Of a DNA stretch of 64,000 nt, positions 27,619-36,857 are shown in pieces; within the stretch, counting starts at the first letter, position 1; the number at the start of each line of letters is the position of its first letter. The translations under genes were made by a program, and so were the position numbers. The notes below the pieces were generated by a model. That model was not told the DNA's origin. It saw only the letters and a list, made by a program, of their open reading frames with translations, and searched no databases. The stretch comes from an uncultured Flaviramulus sp. Lineage in GTDB: Bacteria > Bacteroidota > Bacteroidia > Flavobacteriales > Flavobacteriaceae. The DNA is taken from contig CANLXL010000012.1 in the NCBI GenBank assembly GCA_947495125.1, forward strand, positions 82,143 through 146,142, read 5' to 3'.

Positions 27619-29397
27619 ATGCCTAAAAAGCCTTTCATAAAACGCTTGCTTATTTTAAGATATAAGTATATATCTCAAAAGAACTTTGTGTTTTTCTTGA
27701 GTATTCTCATAGGGCTGCTTTCAGGTTTGGTTTCTGTAACCATTAAGAATATTACCTATAGTATCGAATGGGTTTTAGAAAAAATTGCCGTTTTAACACA
27801 AAACAGTGTTTATTTTATACTTCCTATTTTAGGATTATGGCTTGTTTATTTATTCGTAAAACACGTTTCCAAAAAAAAGATCGAACACGCCATTCCCTCC
27901 ATACTTTTTTCATTGTCTAAAAAGAATGGCTTAATAAAACGCAGTAAAATATTTTTGCCCCTCATAACCGCCCCGTTAACAGTTGGATTTGGTGGTTCTG
28001 TAGGGTTGCTCGGGCCGGCGATTGCCTCGGCATCGGCGGTAAGCTCTAACATTGGTCAATTGTTTCATGTCGATAGAAAAATAAGGAACTTACTTATTGG
28101 ATGTGCAGCGGCAGGGGCGATTGCTTCCATATTTAAATCTCCCATTGCAGCCATCATTTTTGCTATTGAAGTTTTTAGTTTGGATTTAACTTTTGCATCA
28201 TTACTTCCATTATTAATTGCTTCCGTGTCTTCGGTATTAACGTCCTACTTTTTTTTAGGTGACGAAGTCCTTTTCAATTTTACAATTTCAGATAAATTTA
28301 CCATAAACGACACCTTGTTTTATATTGTTTTAGGTATCGGCACCGGTGTTGCTTCTATTTATTTTTCAAAGATCTACTTTGCTATTAACAGGTTTTTTGA
28401 AAGGTTTAAAACAAGCGGGCAAAAACTTATTTTTGGGGGTTTGGCTATTGGTATCATGCTTTATTTTATTCCACCTTTATACGGTGAAGGTTTCGGATTT
28501 ATAAATGATCTTTTTAGTGGTGACCACTTAAAAGCTTTGGGCAAAACACCTTTTGATGCTTATACTGAGAATATTTGGGTGGTTATCGCCCTCCTTTTTG
28601 GTGTTACTATTTTTAAAGCGGTCGCCATGACCACTACTTTTGCTGCCGGTGGAGCCGGTGGGATTATCATTCCAACCATGGTTATGGGCAGCGCCTTAGG
28701 AAATGTGGTAGCCAAGATGATTAATAATATCGGACTAGGGTTTCAGGTTTCTGAAGCTAATTTTACCCTTATTGGTATGGCCGGTTTGATTGCCGGCGTA
28801 TTGCATGCTCCGCTTACTGCCATTTTCTTAATTGCTGAAATTACCGGAGGTTATGAACTGTTCGTCCCACTAATGATTACAGTTTCCATGTCTTTTATCA
28901 TTACAAAGAACGTTGTTGAACATACCATATATACGAAAGAGTTAGCAGAAAAAGGCGCGCTACTTACACATGACAAAGATCAAAGTGTACTCACACTCAT
29001 GAAATTAGATAGTGTGATTGAGAAGAACTTTACCAAGCTCCATCCTGAAATGTCTTTAGGGGATATGGTTCATGAGGGGGTTGCAAAATCCAGCCGTAAC
29101 TTATTCCCGGTAGTAGATAAGCAAAACCGTTTGGTTGGTATTATTTTGTTGGATGATATTAGAACGGTAATGTTCGATCAGTCGCTTTATAATTCAACAT
29201 CGGCAGAAACATTTATGCATAATCCACCGGACTATATTAACTATGAAGTGGACTCCATGCAAAAGGTTATGAAAAAATTTCAGGATTCCGGTGCATGGAA
29301 CCTACCGGTTCTTAAAAACGGAAGCTATTTAGGCTTTGTTTCGAAATCAAAATTATTAACAGCGTACCGCCGCGAACTCATTAATTATACGACTTAA
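27619..29397 (+). CDS. ClC-family chloride channel with C-terminal CBS domains
   Basis: 592 residues: about ten to twelve hydrophobic segments between 25 and 430, then two CBS domains (about 450-585) typical of regulated ClC proteins. The GxEGP selectivity motif reads GLLGP at 129-133, so the external gating glutamate is Leu131. The internal proton glutamate (second E of the IEE motif) is Val185 in FAIEVFS. Both glutamates needed for Cl-/H+ exchange are thus absent, which suggests a passive chloride channel. The alignment was made by eye. The gene is followed 6 bp later by a small membrane protein. Confidence 0.92.
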   Translation: MPKKPFIKRLLILRYKYISQKNFVFFLSILIGLLSGLVSVTIKNITYSIEWVLEKIAVLTQNSVYFILPILGLWLVYLFVKHVSKKKIEHAIPSILFSLSKKNGLIKRSKIFLPLITAPLTVGFGGSVGLLGPAIASASAVSSNIGQLFHVDRKIRNLLIGCAAAGAIASIFKSPIAAIIFAIEVFSLDLTFASLLPLLIASVSSVLTSYFFLGDEVLFNFTISDKFTINDTLFYIVLGIGTGVASIYFSKIYFAINRFFERFKTSGQKLIFGGLAIGIMLYFIPPLYGEGFGFINDLFSGDHLKALGKTPFDAYTENIWVVIALLFGVTIFKAVAMTTTFAAGGAGGIIIPTMVMGSALGNVVAKMINNIGLGFQVSEANFTLIGMAGLIAGVLHAPLTAIFLIAEITGGYELFVPLMITVSMSFIITKNVVEHTIYTKELAEKGALLTHDKDQSVLTLMKLDSVIEKNFTKLHPEMSLGDMVHEGVAKSSRNLFPVVDKQNRLVGIILLDDIRTVMFDQSLYNSTSAETFMHNPPDYINYEVDSMQKVMKKFQDSGAWNLPVLKNGSYLGFVSKSKLLTAYRRELINYTT

Positions 29398-29403
29398 AAA
29401 AGC

Positions 29404-29640
29404 ATGAAGTATTTGATTATTTTCTTTTTACTGATATCAGTTGGATTAATAACCTGTGGCTTCCTTATGGATACTGAACATTCGCAAAAATTGATTGGTT
29501 TTGGCGTCGTTGGTTTATTTTTGATTGTATTTCCATTGTTCTCTTATTACCGATGGAAAGATAAAGACCTCAAAGATTATATGATTACCAAGGAGAATTT
29601 GGATAAAATGCGGGAATCGCAGAAGGAGAATAAATATTGA
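29404..29640 (+). CDS. Small two-helix membrane protein
   Basis: 78 residues. Two hydrophobic segments (about 3-21 and 31-48) are followed by a charged C-terminal tail rich in Lys and Asp. It begins 6 bp after the ClC gene stop and is probably co-transcribed; it could be an accessory subunit, but nothing in the sequence proves this. No family recognised. Confidence 0.65.
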   Translation: MKYLIIFFLLISVGLITCGFLMDTEHSQKLIGFGVVGLFLIVFPLFSYYRWKDKDLKDYMITKENLDKMRESQKENKY

Positions 29641-29722
29641 TTATGTTTTTTAAAATATGAGACTCAAGAATCAGTTCAGATTGACTTCATGAACATTTCG
29701 ACGAGCTCAATGTAACTTCCGG

Positions 29723-30172
29723 TTAATTCAAATTTCGCTTTTCAATAAAGAAACGTTTTAGGATTTCTGAGGCTTCATCGGCTAAAACACCACCTTTCAT
29801 ATTGGTTTTTGGATGGAGCTTTGTATTCATGTTAATACAACCACGTTCCTTGTCTCTGGCACCATAAACAATATTGGAAATCTGACTCCAGTACAAGGCT
29901 CCGGCACACATCTGACAAGGCTCTAAAGTCACATATAAAGTACAATTCTGAAGGTATTTACCACCCAAAAAATTCGCTGCTGCCGTTATGGCTTGCATTT
30001 CTGCATGGGCTGTTACATCGTTTAAAGTTTCGCTAAGGTTATGTCCTCGGGCTATAATTTTATTATCAATTACGATGACGGCACCAACAGGTATTTCGCC
30101 CTTATCGAAAGCCGCTTCAGCCTCCTGGAGGGCGCGTTTCATGAAATATGTGTCGTCGAAGGGTTCTATCAT
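29723..30172 (-). CDS. tadA: tRNA-specific adenosine deaminase (TadA-like nucleoside deaminase)
   Basis: 149 residues. Zinc and catalytic motifs of the cytidine-deaminase fold are intact: HAEMQAI (His, catalytic Glu) and PCQMCAGAL (the two Cys ligands). N-terminal MKRALQEAEAAFDKGEIPVGAVIV and C-terminal ILKRFFIEKR match TadA, which converts A34 to inosine in tRNA-Arg(ACG). A second deaminase of a different type lies at 55986-56423. It is convergent with the gene at 29404. Confidence 0.9.
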   Translation of the reverse strand: MIEPFDDTYFMKRALQEAEAAFDKGEIPVGAVIVIDNKIIARGHNLSETLNDVTAHAEMQAITAAANFLGGKYLQNCTLYVTLEPCQMCAGALYWSQISNIVYGARDKERGCINMNTKLHPKTNMKGGVLADEASEILKRFFIEKRNLN

Positions 30173-30246
30173 AAATGCAAAAATACAATTAAAGGTTTAA
30201 ATATTTTCGGCAAGAAGTTTGATAATTAGTATTCAAAGCCTTCATC

Positions 30247-31239
30247 ATGAAAAATTATTATTCAATCTCAATCCCAGAACCATGTCACGAGGATTGGAAA
30301 ATCATGACCCCCAAAGAAAAAGGTAGATTCTGCGATTCTTGTGCAAAAACCGTCATCGATTTTACCAAAATGAAAGATTTCGAAATTCAGGATTTTATTC
30401 ATAACAACAAAAATAATCGTATTTGTGGTCATTTTAGACAAACACAATTGGATAGCATTAATCTATGCATTCCCTCTCAAGTATTAATAAAACAGCAAAG
30501 TTTCCATAAGTTCTTTTTATTGGCCTTGTTGATTACAATGGGAACGTCACTATTTAATTGTACAAATAAGAATGGTAATAAACAAAAAATTGACAGCATT
30601 GAAGTTGTTGATTCTATTGATAACAAAGTCATTGATATTCTTGGAGGTTCTAATACCATTGTAGAAGATTCTATTCAAAATAAAACTTGTAAGACTTCTT
30701 CAAAAGATGCAACTTTCACTGATGTCGTAACTGATGGCGAATTATTTATTACAACCGTTGGGGATACTGAAATAATTGAACAACATCCAATTGTAATTGA
30801 TTCTATTCAAGTGGTAGAGCCTCCGGAAATTGATGGTAACATCGAAATAACAGGAATTATGCTTCCCGAAGAGGAGGAAGACTTAGTCATTCCTTATTTA
30901 ATAGTCGAAAACCCACCTGAGTTTAAAAATACACCTGCAGACTTTTCAAAAGAAGAAAAACGTGAGTATATGTCAAAACAAATAACAAAGATTGTTTCTA
31001 AAAACTTCAACATCTCAGTCTGTCTTAATTTAAAAGGCAGGCAAATAATACAAACACTATTCGAAATAGATTCTTTAGGGTTTGTTAAAAATATTAAAGC
31101 GAGAGCTTCACATCCTAAATTAGAAAAAGAAGCGAAGCGAGTCATTAAACTTTTACCCCAATTCATTCCTGCAAGACAAAAAGATAAATCAGTAAATATT
31201 TCATACGCATTACCAATCGTTTTTCAAGTAGAAGAATAA
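30247..31239 (+). CDS. Membrane-anchored protein with N-terminal Cys motif and TonB-C-like domain
   Basis: 330 residues. The cytoplasmic N-terminus (1-85) carries Cys13, a CxxC at 29-32 (FCDSCAKTVIDFT) and Cys60, a pattern that could bind zinc or be redox active. A single hydrophobic segment lies at about 87-104. A long acidic linker follows. Residues about 245-330 match the TonB C-terminal domain pattern (DSLGFVKNIKARASHPKLEKEA, then RVIKLLPQFIPA and ALPIVFQVE). This architecture recurs in Bacteroidota. Its periplasmic end may contact TonB-dependent receptors, but no ExbBD is adjacent. Exact role unknown. Confidence 0.75.
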   Translation: MKNYYSISIPEPCHEDWKIMTPKEKGRFCDSCAKTVIDFTKMKDFEIQDFIHNNKNNRICGHFRQTQLDSINLCIPSQVLIKQQSFHKFFLLALLITMGTSLFNCTNKNGNKQKIDSIEVVDSIDNKVIDILGGSNTIVEDSIQNKTCKTSSKDATFTDVVTDGELFITTVGDTEIIEQHPIVIDSIQVVEPPEIDGNIEITGIMLPEEEEDLVIPYLIVENPPEFKNTPADFSKEEKREYMSKQITKIVSKNFNISVCLNLKGRQIIQTLFEIDSLGFVKNIKARASHPKLEKEAKRVIKLLPQFIPARQKDKSVNISYALPIVFQVEE

Positions 31240-31249
31240 TAAATTCTCG

Positions 31250-31257
31250 TACTTTTG
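31250..31257 (+). promoter_or_regulatory. -7 promoter element of dxs
   Basis: TACTTTTG matches TAnnTTTG. It ends four bases before the GTG start of dxs, so the transcript would begin at or next to the start codon (leaderless). No good -33 TTG is seen. Confidence 0.45.
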
Positions 31258-31261
31258 CTTC

Positions 31262-33043
31262 GTGCAAAACAACATACTCAACTATATAAACACCCCCAAA
31301 GAACTCCGTCTTTTAAAACAGGAAGACCTACCGCAACTCGCCAAAGAATTGCGTCAATTTATCATCAACATTGTCGCCACAAAACAAGGGCATTTGGGAG
31401 CCAGTTTAGGTGTTGTTGAACTTACCATTGCGTTGCACTATGTATTTAACACCCCAAAAGACCAACTTATTTGGGATGTTGGGCATCAGGCTTACGGGCA
31501 CAAAATTTTAACAGGCCGCAAAGACATCTTCGATTCTAATCGCCAATTTGGTGGGATTAGTGGTTTCCCAAAACGAGAAGAAAGTGAATATGATACCTTT
31601 GGTGTCGGGCATGCGTCTACGTCCATTTCGGCCGGTTTAGGGATGGCGATCGCTTCACAATTAAAGGGTGAAGACAAGCAACATATTGCCGTTATAGGCG
31701 ATGCCTCTATTGCCAGTGGGATGGCCTTTGAAGGTCTAAATCATGCCGGGGTCACCAATGCCAACCTACTCGTTATTTTAAACGATAATGCTATCGGTAT
31801 AGACCCCAGTGTTGGTGCGCTTAAAATGTATTTAACTAATGTTAAAAAAGGCACACAAAAACAAGACAACATTTTTGAGGCTTTAAATTTTGACTATTCA
31901 GGACCTATTGATGGTCATGATATAAACGCTGTTATTGCGGAATTAAAACGATTAAAAACTGTTAAAGGCCCTAAGTTTTTACACGTCATCACCACCAAAG
32001 GTAAAGGTTTAAAACAAGCTGAAGAAGACCAGGTGAAATACCACGCGCCGGGAAAATTTGATGCTAAAACAGGTGATATTATTGTAAAAGGAGAAGTTAT
32101 ACAGCCTCCAAAATATCAAGATGTTTTTGGACATACTATTGTGGAACTTGCCAAGCAAAATAAAAATATTGTAGGGATTACACCGGCCATGCCCACGGGA
32201 AGTTCTTTAAAATATATGATGGCAGAAATTCCGGAACGGGCCTTCGATGTGGGTATTGCCGAACAGCATGCCGTAACACTGGCCGCCGGCATGGCAACAC
32301 AGGGACTTATCCCTTTTTGTAACATCTATTCTACTTTTTTACAACGCGCTTACGATCAGGTGATTCATGACGTGGCTTTACAAAAACTACCCGTAATTTT
32401 TTGTTTGGATCGTGCAGGTATGGTTGGTGAAGACGGCGCTACCCATCATGGGGTTTATGACTTATCCTATTTACGATGTGTCCCCAACCTCATCATTTTT
32501 GCGCCAAGAAATGAAATGGCATTGCGAAACATCATGTATACGGCACAATTAGGCCTAGAACAACCTATTGCTATCCGTTACCCACGAGGCCGTGGCGTTA
32601 CTATTGATTGGAAACAACCTTTTGAAACCATCGAAATTGGAAAAGGGGTTCAACTTAAAGAAGGTTCTAAAATAGCAGTTTTAAGCATCGGAACAATGGC
32701 AAAAAACGTAAGTATGGCTATTGAAAACTCTAAACATTCAAACGAGATGGCCCATTATGATATGCGTTTTGTGAAACCTTTGGATGAAAACCTGCTTCAT
32801 TCCATATTTAAAACATATACAACCGTTATTACAGTTGAAGATAATGCTATTAATGGCGGCTTTGGAAGTGCTATTTTAGAATTTGCTTCTATACATCGTT
32901 ATAAAACCGACATCAAGGTCTTAGGAATTCCGGATGCTTTTGTTGAGCATGGTAGTGTTACCCAATTACAGAAATCTGTTGGTTTGGATGCTGAGCGTTT
33001 GACTAAGGTATTTAGTCGTTTATTTGTAAAGACCCTTTCTTAA
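31262..33043 (+). CDS. dxs: 1-deoxy-D-xylulose-5-phosphate synthase
   Basis: 593 residues, slightly shorter than the E. coli enzyme. GTG start; the N-terminus NTPKELRLLKQEDLPQLAKE is normal for the family. Catalytic and thiamine-diphosphate features: WDVGHQAYGHK near residue 77, GDASIASGMAFEGLNHAG near 145-162 with the later NDN, and IAEQHAVTLAAG in the pyrimidine-binding domain. It makes DXP from pyruvate and glyceraldehyde 3-phosphate, the first step of the MEP isoprenoid pathway, and feeds the polyprenyl synthetase at 11350-12324. Confidence 0.97.
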   Translation: MQNNILNYINTPKELRLLKQEDLPQLAKELRQFIINIVATKQGHLGASLGVVELTIALHYVFNTPKDQLIWDVGHQAYGHKILTGRKDIFDSNRQFGGISGFPKREESEYDTFGVGHASTSISAGLGMAIASQLKGEDKQHIAVIGDASIASGMAFEGLNHAGVTNANLLVILNDNAIGIDPSVGALKMYLTNVKKGTQKQDNIFEALNFDYSGPIDGHDINAVIAELKRLKTVKGPKFLHVITTKGKGLKQAEEDQVKYHAPGKFDAKTGDIIVKGEVIQPPKYQDVFGHTIVELAKQNKNIVGITPAMPTGSSLKYMMAEIPERAFDVGIAEQHAVTLAAGMATQGLIPFCNIYSTFLQRAYDQVIHDVALQKLPVIFCLDRAGMVGEDGATHHGVYDLSYLRCVPNLIIFAPRNEMALRNIMYTAQLGLEQPIAIRYPRGRGVTIDWKQPFETIEIGKGVQLKEGSKIAVLSIGTMAKNVSMAIENSKHSNEMAHYDMRFVKPLDENLLHSIFKTYTTVITVEDNAINGGFGSAILEFASIHRYKTDIKVLGIPDAFVEHGSVTQLQKSVGLDAERLTKVFSRLFVKTLS

Positions 33044-33105
33044 TTTTATAAGAAAAATTAGCTAACTTCGTTTAACAATCGATAAAGTTCATTGAAACGG
33101 GGTTT

Positions 33106-33113
33106 TATCTTTG
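33106..33113 (+). promoter_or_regulatory. -7 promoter element of the PhoD-like phosphatase gene
   Basis: TATCTTTG is a perfect TAnnTTTG match, 24 bp before the ATG at 33137. It shows that the frame opening at 33092 is not the real start. TAAC-like words upstream (33063, 33073) are 10 bp apart and not at the 29-bp offset seen for the 36-44 kb genes. Confidence 0.6.
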
Positions 33114-33136
33114 TATTAGGCAACCTTGACCGCACC

Positions 33137-34648
33137 ATGATAAAATCAATTATAATAACCCTTCTGATCGCCACACTTATTGTCTCATGCAAACCCAAGA
33201 TTCAGAACATTTATCTTGGACAAGGAATTATGGCTGGTGAAGCAACTTCATCATCTGTAATCTTACAATCGAGATTAACAGCTTCTGACACCTTGATCAA
33301 CGGTGATTTAACTGGTGAAAAAGGGCTTGCGAGATTTGAAATTGATAAGGATTCTACTTTTGACAATCCTTTGTATTCAGACTTTACTCTAGCTCTATCA
33401 GAGAATGACTTTATTATTAAAAAGAAAATTGAAGGTCTGGAGCCGGGAAATAAATACTTCTATCGTCTCCAATTTGGTACGGACAAGAATTCTCTTTTTG
33501 AAAGTGAAATAGCAACATTTAAAACCTTGCCCGGACCGAATAGCAGTACAAAATTATCATTGGTCGTAGTATCTGGTATGAACTACAATTTTTTCCATTT
33601 CGGAAATTATGAAGATGGCACAGCGTATTCAGGAAAAGACAAGCTTCAAGGGTATCCGGCATTGAGGGCTATCCAAAACCTGAACCCAGATTACTTTATT
33701 GGTACGGGTGATAACGTTTACTTTGACCATCCTAACAAGAGGAGCTTTGATAGAGCAGTTAAAGCTGGGAAGAACCCGAGCCCCGGAAGATATAAGGGGA
33801 TGGAAGTTGTGGATGAAAAAGGAATGCGCAGGAAATACCATGAACAATTTGTTCAACCAAGGTTTCGAGAGCTTTTTAGCAAGGTGGTAACCTACTGGGA
33901 AAAGGATGATCATGATTATAGATTCAATGATGCTGATCCCTGCCAGAAGTTTCCTATATCCCATGAATTGGGGATTAAGAATTTTAAGGAGCAACTACCT
34001 GTGGTGAATCCAGATGACATAAACGCAAAAACGTATCGTACGCATCGCATGAGCCGAGACCTCCAAATTTGGCTGTTAGAAGGAAGAGATTATAGAAGTC
34101 CTAATCAAATGAAAGATGGCCCCGACAAAACTCTTTTGGGAACTGAGCAATTAAATTGGCTTAAGGAAACATTAATGGAGAGTGACGCTAGTTTTAAGCT
34201 CATAATTTCACCTACTCCAATGGTAGGACCCGATGATGCCTACAAAAGAGATAATCATGTAAATCATGAAGGTTTCAGGTATGAAGGAGAAGCCATTTTC
34301 AAATGGTTAATTGATAATGGTTTCCTTGAAAAAAATCTTTATATCATATGTGGCGACAGACATTGGCAATACCATGCCATGCACCCGAGTGGAATCGAAG
34401 AATTCTCTACAGGCGCCTTGATTGATAATAATTCACGCCCCGGGCGCCTAGCAGGAGACCCCAATTCGACTGATCCCGATGAATTGATTAAACAATACTA
34501 TATTCAAGGGGATATGGAGTCTGCAAGTGGTGGGTTTTTGTCAATTACAGTGAAAAGAAAAGAAAGTATTCCAATGGCATCCTTTCAATATTATGATGAA
34601 CAGGGAAATTTACTTTATGAGACAAAAAAACTAGCCGTAATTAAATAA
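33137..34648 (+). CDS. PhoD-like alkaline phosphatase lipoprotein
   Basis: 503 residues from the ATG at 33137. A lipoprotein signal ends at Cys18 (TLIVSC). A fibronectin-like N-terminal domain (about 20-135) precedes the metallophosphatase core: YFIGTGDNVYFDHP, YWEKDDHDYRFND, and YIICGDRHWQYHAMH with the metal-binding His residues near the end. PhoD-type enzymes hydrolyse phosphodiesters and monoesters outside the cytoplasm, usually with Ca/Fe. A role in phosphate scavenging fits the uptake genes that begin at 36438, although its promoter lacks their repeat array. Confidence 0.88.
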   Translation: MIKSIIITLLIATLIVSCKPKIQNIYLGQGIMAGEATSSSVILQSRLTASDTLINGDLTGEKGLARFEIDKDSTFDNPLYSDFTLALSENDFIIKKKIEGLEPGNKYFYRLQFGTDKNSLFESEIATFKTLPGPNSSTKLSLVVVSGMNYNFFHFGNYEDGTAYSGKDKLQGYPALRAIQNLNPDYFIGTGDNVYFDHPNKRSFDRAVKAGKNPSPGRYKGMEVVDEKGMRRKYHEQFVQPRFRELFSKVVTYWEKDDHDYRFNDADPCQKFPISHELGIKNFKEQLPVVNPDDINAKTYRTHRMSRDLQIWLLEGRDYRSPNQMKDGPDKTLLGTEQLNWLKETLMESDASFKLIISPTPMVGPDDAYKRDNHVNHEGFRYEGEAIFKWLIDNGFLEKNLYIICGDRHWQYHAMHPSGIEEFSTGALIDNNSRPGRLAGDPNSTDPDELIKQYYIQGDMESASGGFLSITVKRKESIPMASFQYYDEQGNLLYETKKLAVIK

Positions 34649-34876
34649 CACCTAAATTCAATAATCTACTGACTAGCAAAAGATAAAATGCATTGAAACG
34701 CACTTTATCAAAGACCTTAAACCAAACTCCAAAATTTCTGATTCATTGATAAAAGACCAAATGAATCAAACCTTAGCAAATAAGCAAGACTTCTATAATG
34801 AAAACTGTTTTGACGGATAAGCGTGTTAGGGATTGAAGCGGCATCCTTTTTTGAGGCACGAGAAAAAGATATAGCC

Positions 34877-34915
34877 CTTCGACTGCGCTCAGGATTAACT
34901 CCAAGCCCGACCCTT
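34877..34915. repeat. Fragment of a common intergenic repeat
   Basis: CTTCGACTGCGCTCAGG followed by TTAACTCCAAGCCCG is a short element often dispersed in Bacteroidota genomes. It produces a false reading frame containing NPERSRR on the minus strand. The rest of the 290-bp gap 34649-34938 shows no gene. Confidence 0.5.
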
Positions 34916-34938
34916 GTGGTAGCACCCAAAATAACAAT

Positions 34939-36279
34939 TTAAAATTCTATGCCTCTTATTTTCTTATAATCTAGTATCGCCTTACTATCTGACAGTAACG
35001 ACACGTAATAACAAACACTGGATAATCGCTTATATAAACCAGAGTCGTTAACACTAATAGTCTTGGGTAAACTTTTTAAAATAAGTTTATCATAATTTGA
35101 AGCCGTATTATTGAAACCATTATTGATGGCATTTGTATATGTTTTTAACAATGTATTGATCACACCATAACCTGCAATTTCTTTATCAACAACGTCATCA
35201 GATTGATAAATATTTTCAACACTAATCTTAATAATATCGTTGATCTGTGCTTCATATTTACTTTTATCCAATAAGGCACAATCAAAATCACCTTTTAAAA
35301 TCGCGTCTTCATGCTTCATAAAAATATCTACCGCCTCGTTTATAAGTGATCCAATGGCCAAAGCACGTAAATAACCTATACGATCTTCTTTAGTAGAAAG
35401 TGCATAATAATTTTCAGGTCTTATATTATCTCTAATTATTTTCGATAGGTACTCTAAAGCAAACTCTTCCTGTATCAGGCCCAGATTGATACCATCTTCA
35501 AAATCAATAATGGTGTAACAAATATCATCGGCCGCTTCCACCAAAAACGCCAAAGGATGACGGGAATAACTAACATCCCTGGAGCTTCGCTTTAATAATC
35601 CCAGCTCGTTCGCTATATCCTGAAAAGCCTCTTTTTCACTTTGAAAAAAGCCATATTTCTTATCTGCAATATGTCTGGTTGGCTTTTTAGGTAAGGATTC
35701 TTTGGGATATTTCATAAAAGCACCAAGTGTGGCATAACTTAAGCGCAACCCGCCATGACGTCCTGCTCTATTTTCGGTTAGAATTTTAAAGCCATTAGCA
35801 TTACCTTCAAAATCACATAGATCCTGATATTCTTTAGCTGTTAACTGATTCTTATATATTTTTCCTTCACCGGTTTTAAAAAACTCCCCAATAGCCTTTT
35901 CTCCGGAATGCCCAAAAGGCGGGTTCCCAATATCATGCGCCAAAGCTGCCGCCGCTACAATGGCTCCAAAATCGTTGGCCTGATACCCATGAACCGTTTG
36001 TAAATGCGGATGCTTCTCCAATAACTTTTGTCCCACACGTCTTCCCAAAGAACGCCCGACCACGCTAACTTCCAAACTGTGTGTTAAACGTGTATGCACA
36101 AAGTCGGTTTCAGATAGTGGAATGACCTGGGTTTTATCCTGAAGGCTTCTAAATTCGGAAGAAAAGATCACACGATCATAATCAACTTCAAACCCCAGCC
36201 GGGTTTCATCCTGTTCTTTTCTAATGCGTTTGTTTGTATCGCCAAAGCGTTTTAAAGAGAGTAATTGTTCCCAGTTCAT
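34939..36279 (-). CDS. dgt: Deoxyguanosinetriphosphate triphosphohydrolase (dGTPase)
   Basis: 446 residues. HD-domain metal site: His in FVHTRLTHSLEV (about residue 60) and the HD pair in AAALAHDIGNPPFGHSGE (about 115), with later DDICYTIIDFEDG. The N-terminus NWEQLLSLKRFGD and the RSLQDKTQVIPL stretch are typical of Dgt. It cleaves dGTP (possibly other dNTPs) to the nucleoside and triphosphate, balancing nucleotide pools; the dNTP-producing reductase is at 56757-60498. Transcribed alone. Confidence 0.92.
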   Translation of the reverse strand: MNWEQLLSLKRFGDTNKRIRKEQDETRLGFEVDYDRVIFSSEFRSLQDKTQVIPLSETDFVHTRLTHSLEVSVVGRSLGRRVGQKLLEKHPHLQTVHGYQANDFGAIVAAAALAHDIGNPPFGHSGEKAIGEFFKTGEGKIYKNQLTAKEYQDLCDFEGNANGFKILTENRAGRHGGLRLSYATLGAFMKYPKESLPKKPTRHIADKKYGFFQSEKEAFQDIANELGLLKRSSRDVSYSRHPLAFLVEAADDICYTIIDFEDGINLGLIQEEFALEYLSKIIRDNIRPENYYALSTKEDRIGYLRALAIGSLINEAVDIFMKHEDAILKGDFDCALLDKSKYEAQINDIIKISVENIYQSDDVVDKEIAGYGVINTLLKTYTNAINNGFNNTASNYDKLILKSLPKTISVNDSGLYKRLSSVCYYVSLLSDSKAILDYKKIRGIEF

Positions 36280-36339
36280 TTTTAAAATTTAAGAACAGGC
36301 AAGATAACCAAATTCGGTAAAACCAGAACTTGAATTTGT

Positions 36340-36416
36340 TAACATTAAAGTAACATTTTAATCATTGTTGTTTAATGATTAGATAACATTTCAATAAAAG
36401 TAAAGCTATTAATTTG
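36340..36416 (+). promoter_or_regulatory. 11-bp-phased TAACAT array and -7 element (putative Pho box promoter A)
   Basis: TAACAT occurs at 36340, 36351 and 36384, all in one 11-bp phase (the positions between, 36362 and 36373, are degenerate), with TAAAAG at 36395. The TTTG of the -7 region starts at 36413, exactly 29 bp after the 36384 hexamer. It drives the gene at 36438. Confidence 0.75.
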
Positions 36417-36437
36417 GGGTATTATTAAAACTGTACC

Positions 36438-36827
36438 ATGAAGCATCTAGTTACTTTATTCATCATACTTTTTACACCACTTTGTTTTGCCCAAAATACG
36501 GGTATGATCGTGGGTAAAATTTTAGATAAAGAGTTTTCTGAAAATCCATTGGTGCTTGCCAATGTATCTGTAAAAGGGACTTCTATTAGCGCTAATACCG
36601 ATTTAACCGGTCTATTTGTTATCGAGAATTTGGAAGATGGCATCTATACTTTGGTTTGTAGTTTTACCGGTTATGAAACTAAAGAACTTAAGGTTGAGGT
36701 GTCTTCAGATAACGCTACCAACGTAAAATTAGCGCTGGGAGCAAGTAGTATTTCTTTGGCTGATCTCGCATCACTTGGCAACACTGCTGAAAATGAAGAT
36801 CAAAAAAGAACAACAGAATTAAAATAA
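36438..36827 (+). CDS. Small secreted CarboxypepD-regulatory-like domain protein
   Basis: 129 residues: signal peptide (cleaved after about LCFA, residue 18), then a single carboxypeptidase-regulatory-like beta-sandwich (MIVGKILDKEFSENPLVLAN to VEVSSDNATNVKLAL) and a short polar tail. It closely resembles the N-terminal domain of the TonB receptor encoded next (37067-39808) but has no plug or barrel. It is not a broken receptor: it has its own phased-repeat promoter and its own strong terminator. It may be a periplasmic partner or decoy for the receptor. Function unknown. Confidence 0.8.
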   Translation: MKHLVTLFIILFTPLCFAQNTGMIVGKILDKEFSENPLVLANVSVKGTSISANTDLTGLFVIENLEDGIYTLVCSFTGYETKELKVEVSSDNATNVKLALGASSISLADLASLGNTAENEDQKRTTELK

Positions 36828-36857
36828 AGCACACTTTAAATTCATCATATTTATTAA

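Noticed and set aside
33063..33113. Possible Pho box upstream of the PhoD-like phosphatase
   Set aside because: The TAAC-like words are 10 bp apart, and none starts 29 bp before the TTTG at 33110; the pattern of the 36-44 kb promoters is not met.
34717..34929. 70-residue open frame on the minus strand containing NPERSRR
   Set aside because: This is the usual false frame made by the CTTCGACTGCGCTCAGG intergenic repeat.
36438..36827. Truncated TonB receptor pseudogene
   Set aside because: The frame is intact, has a signal peptide, its own promoter array and a perfect terminator immediately after; nothing of plug or barrel follows.
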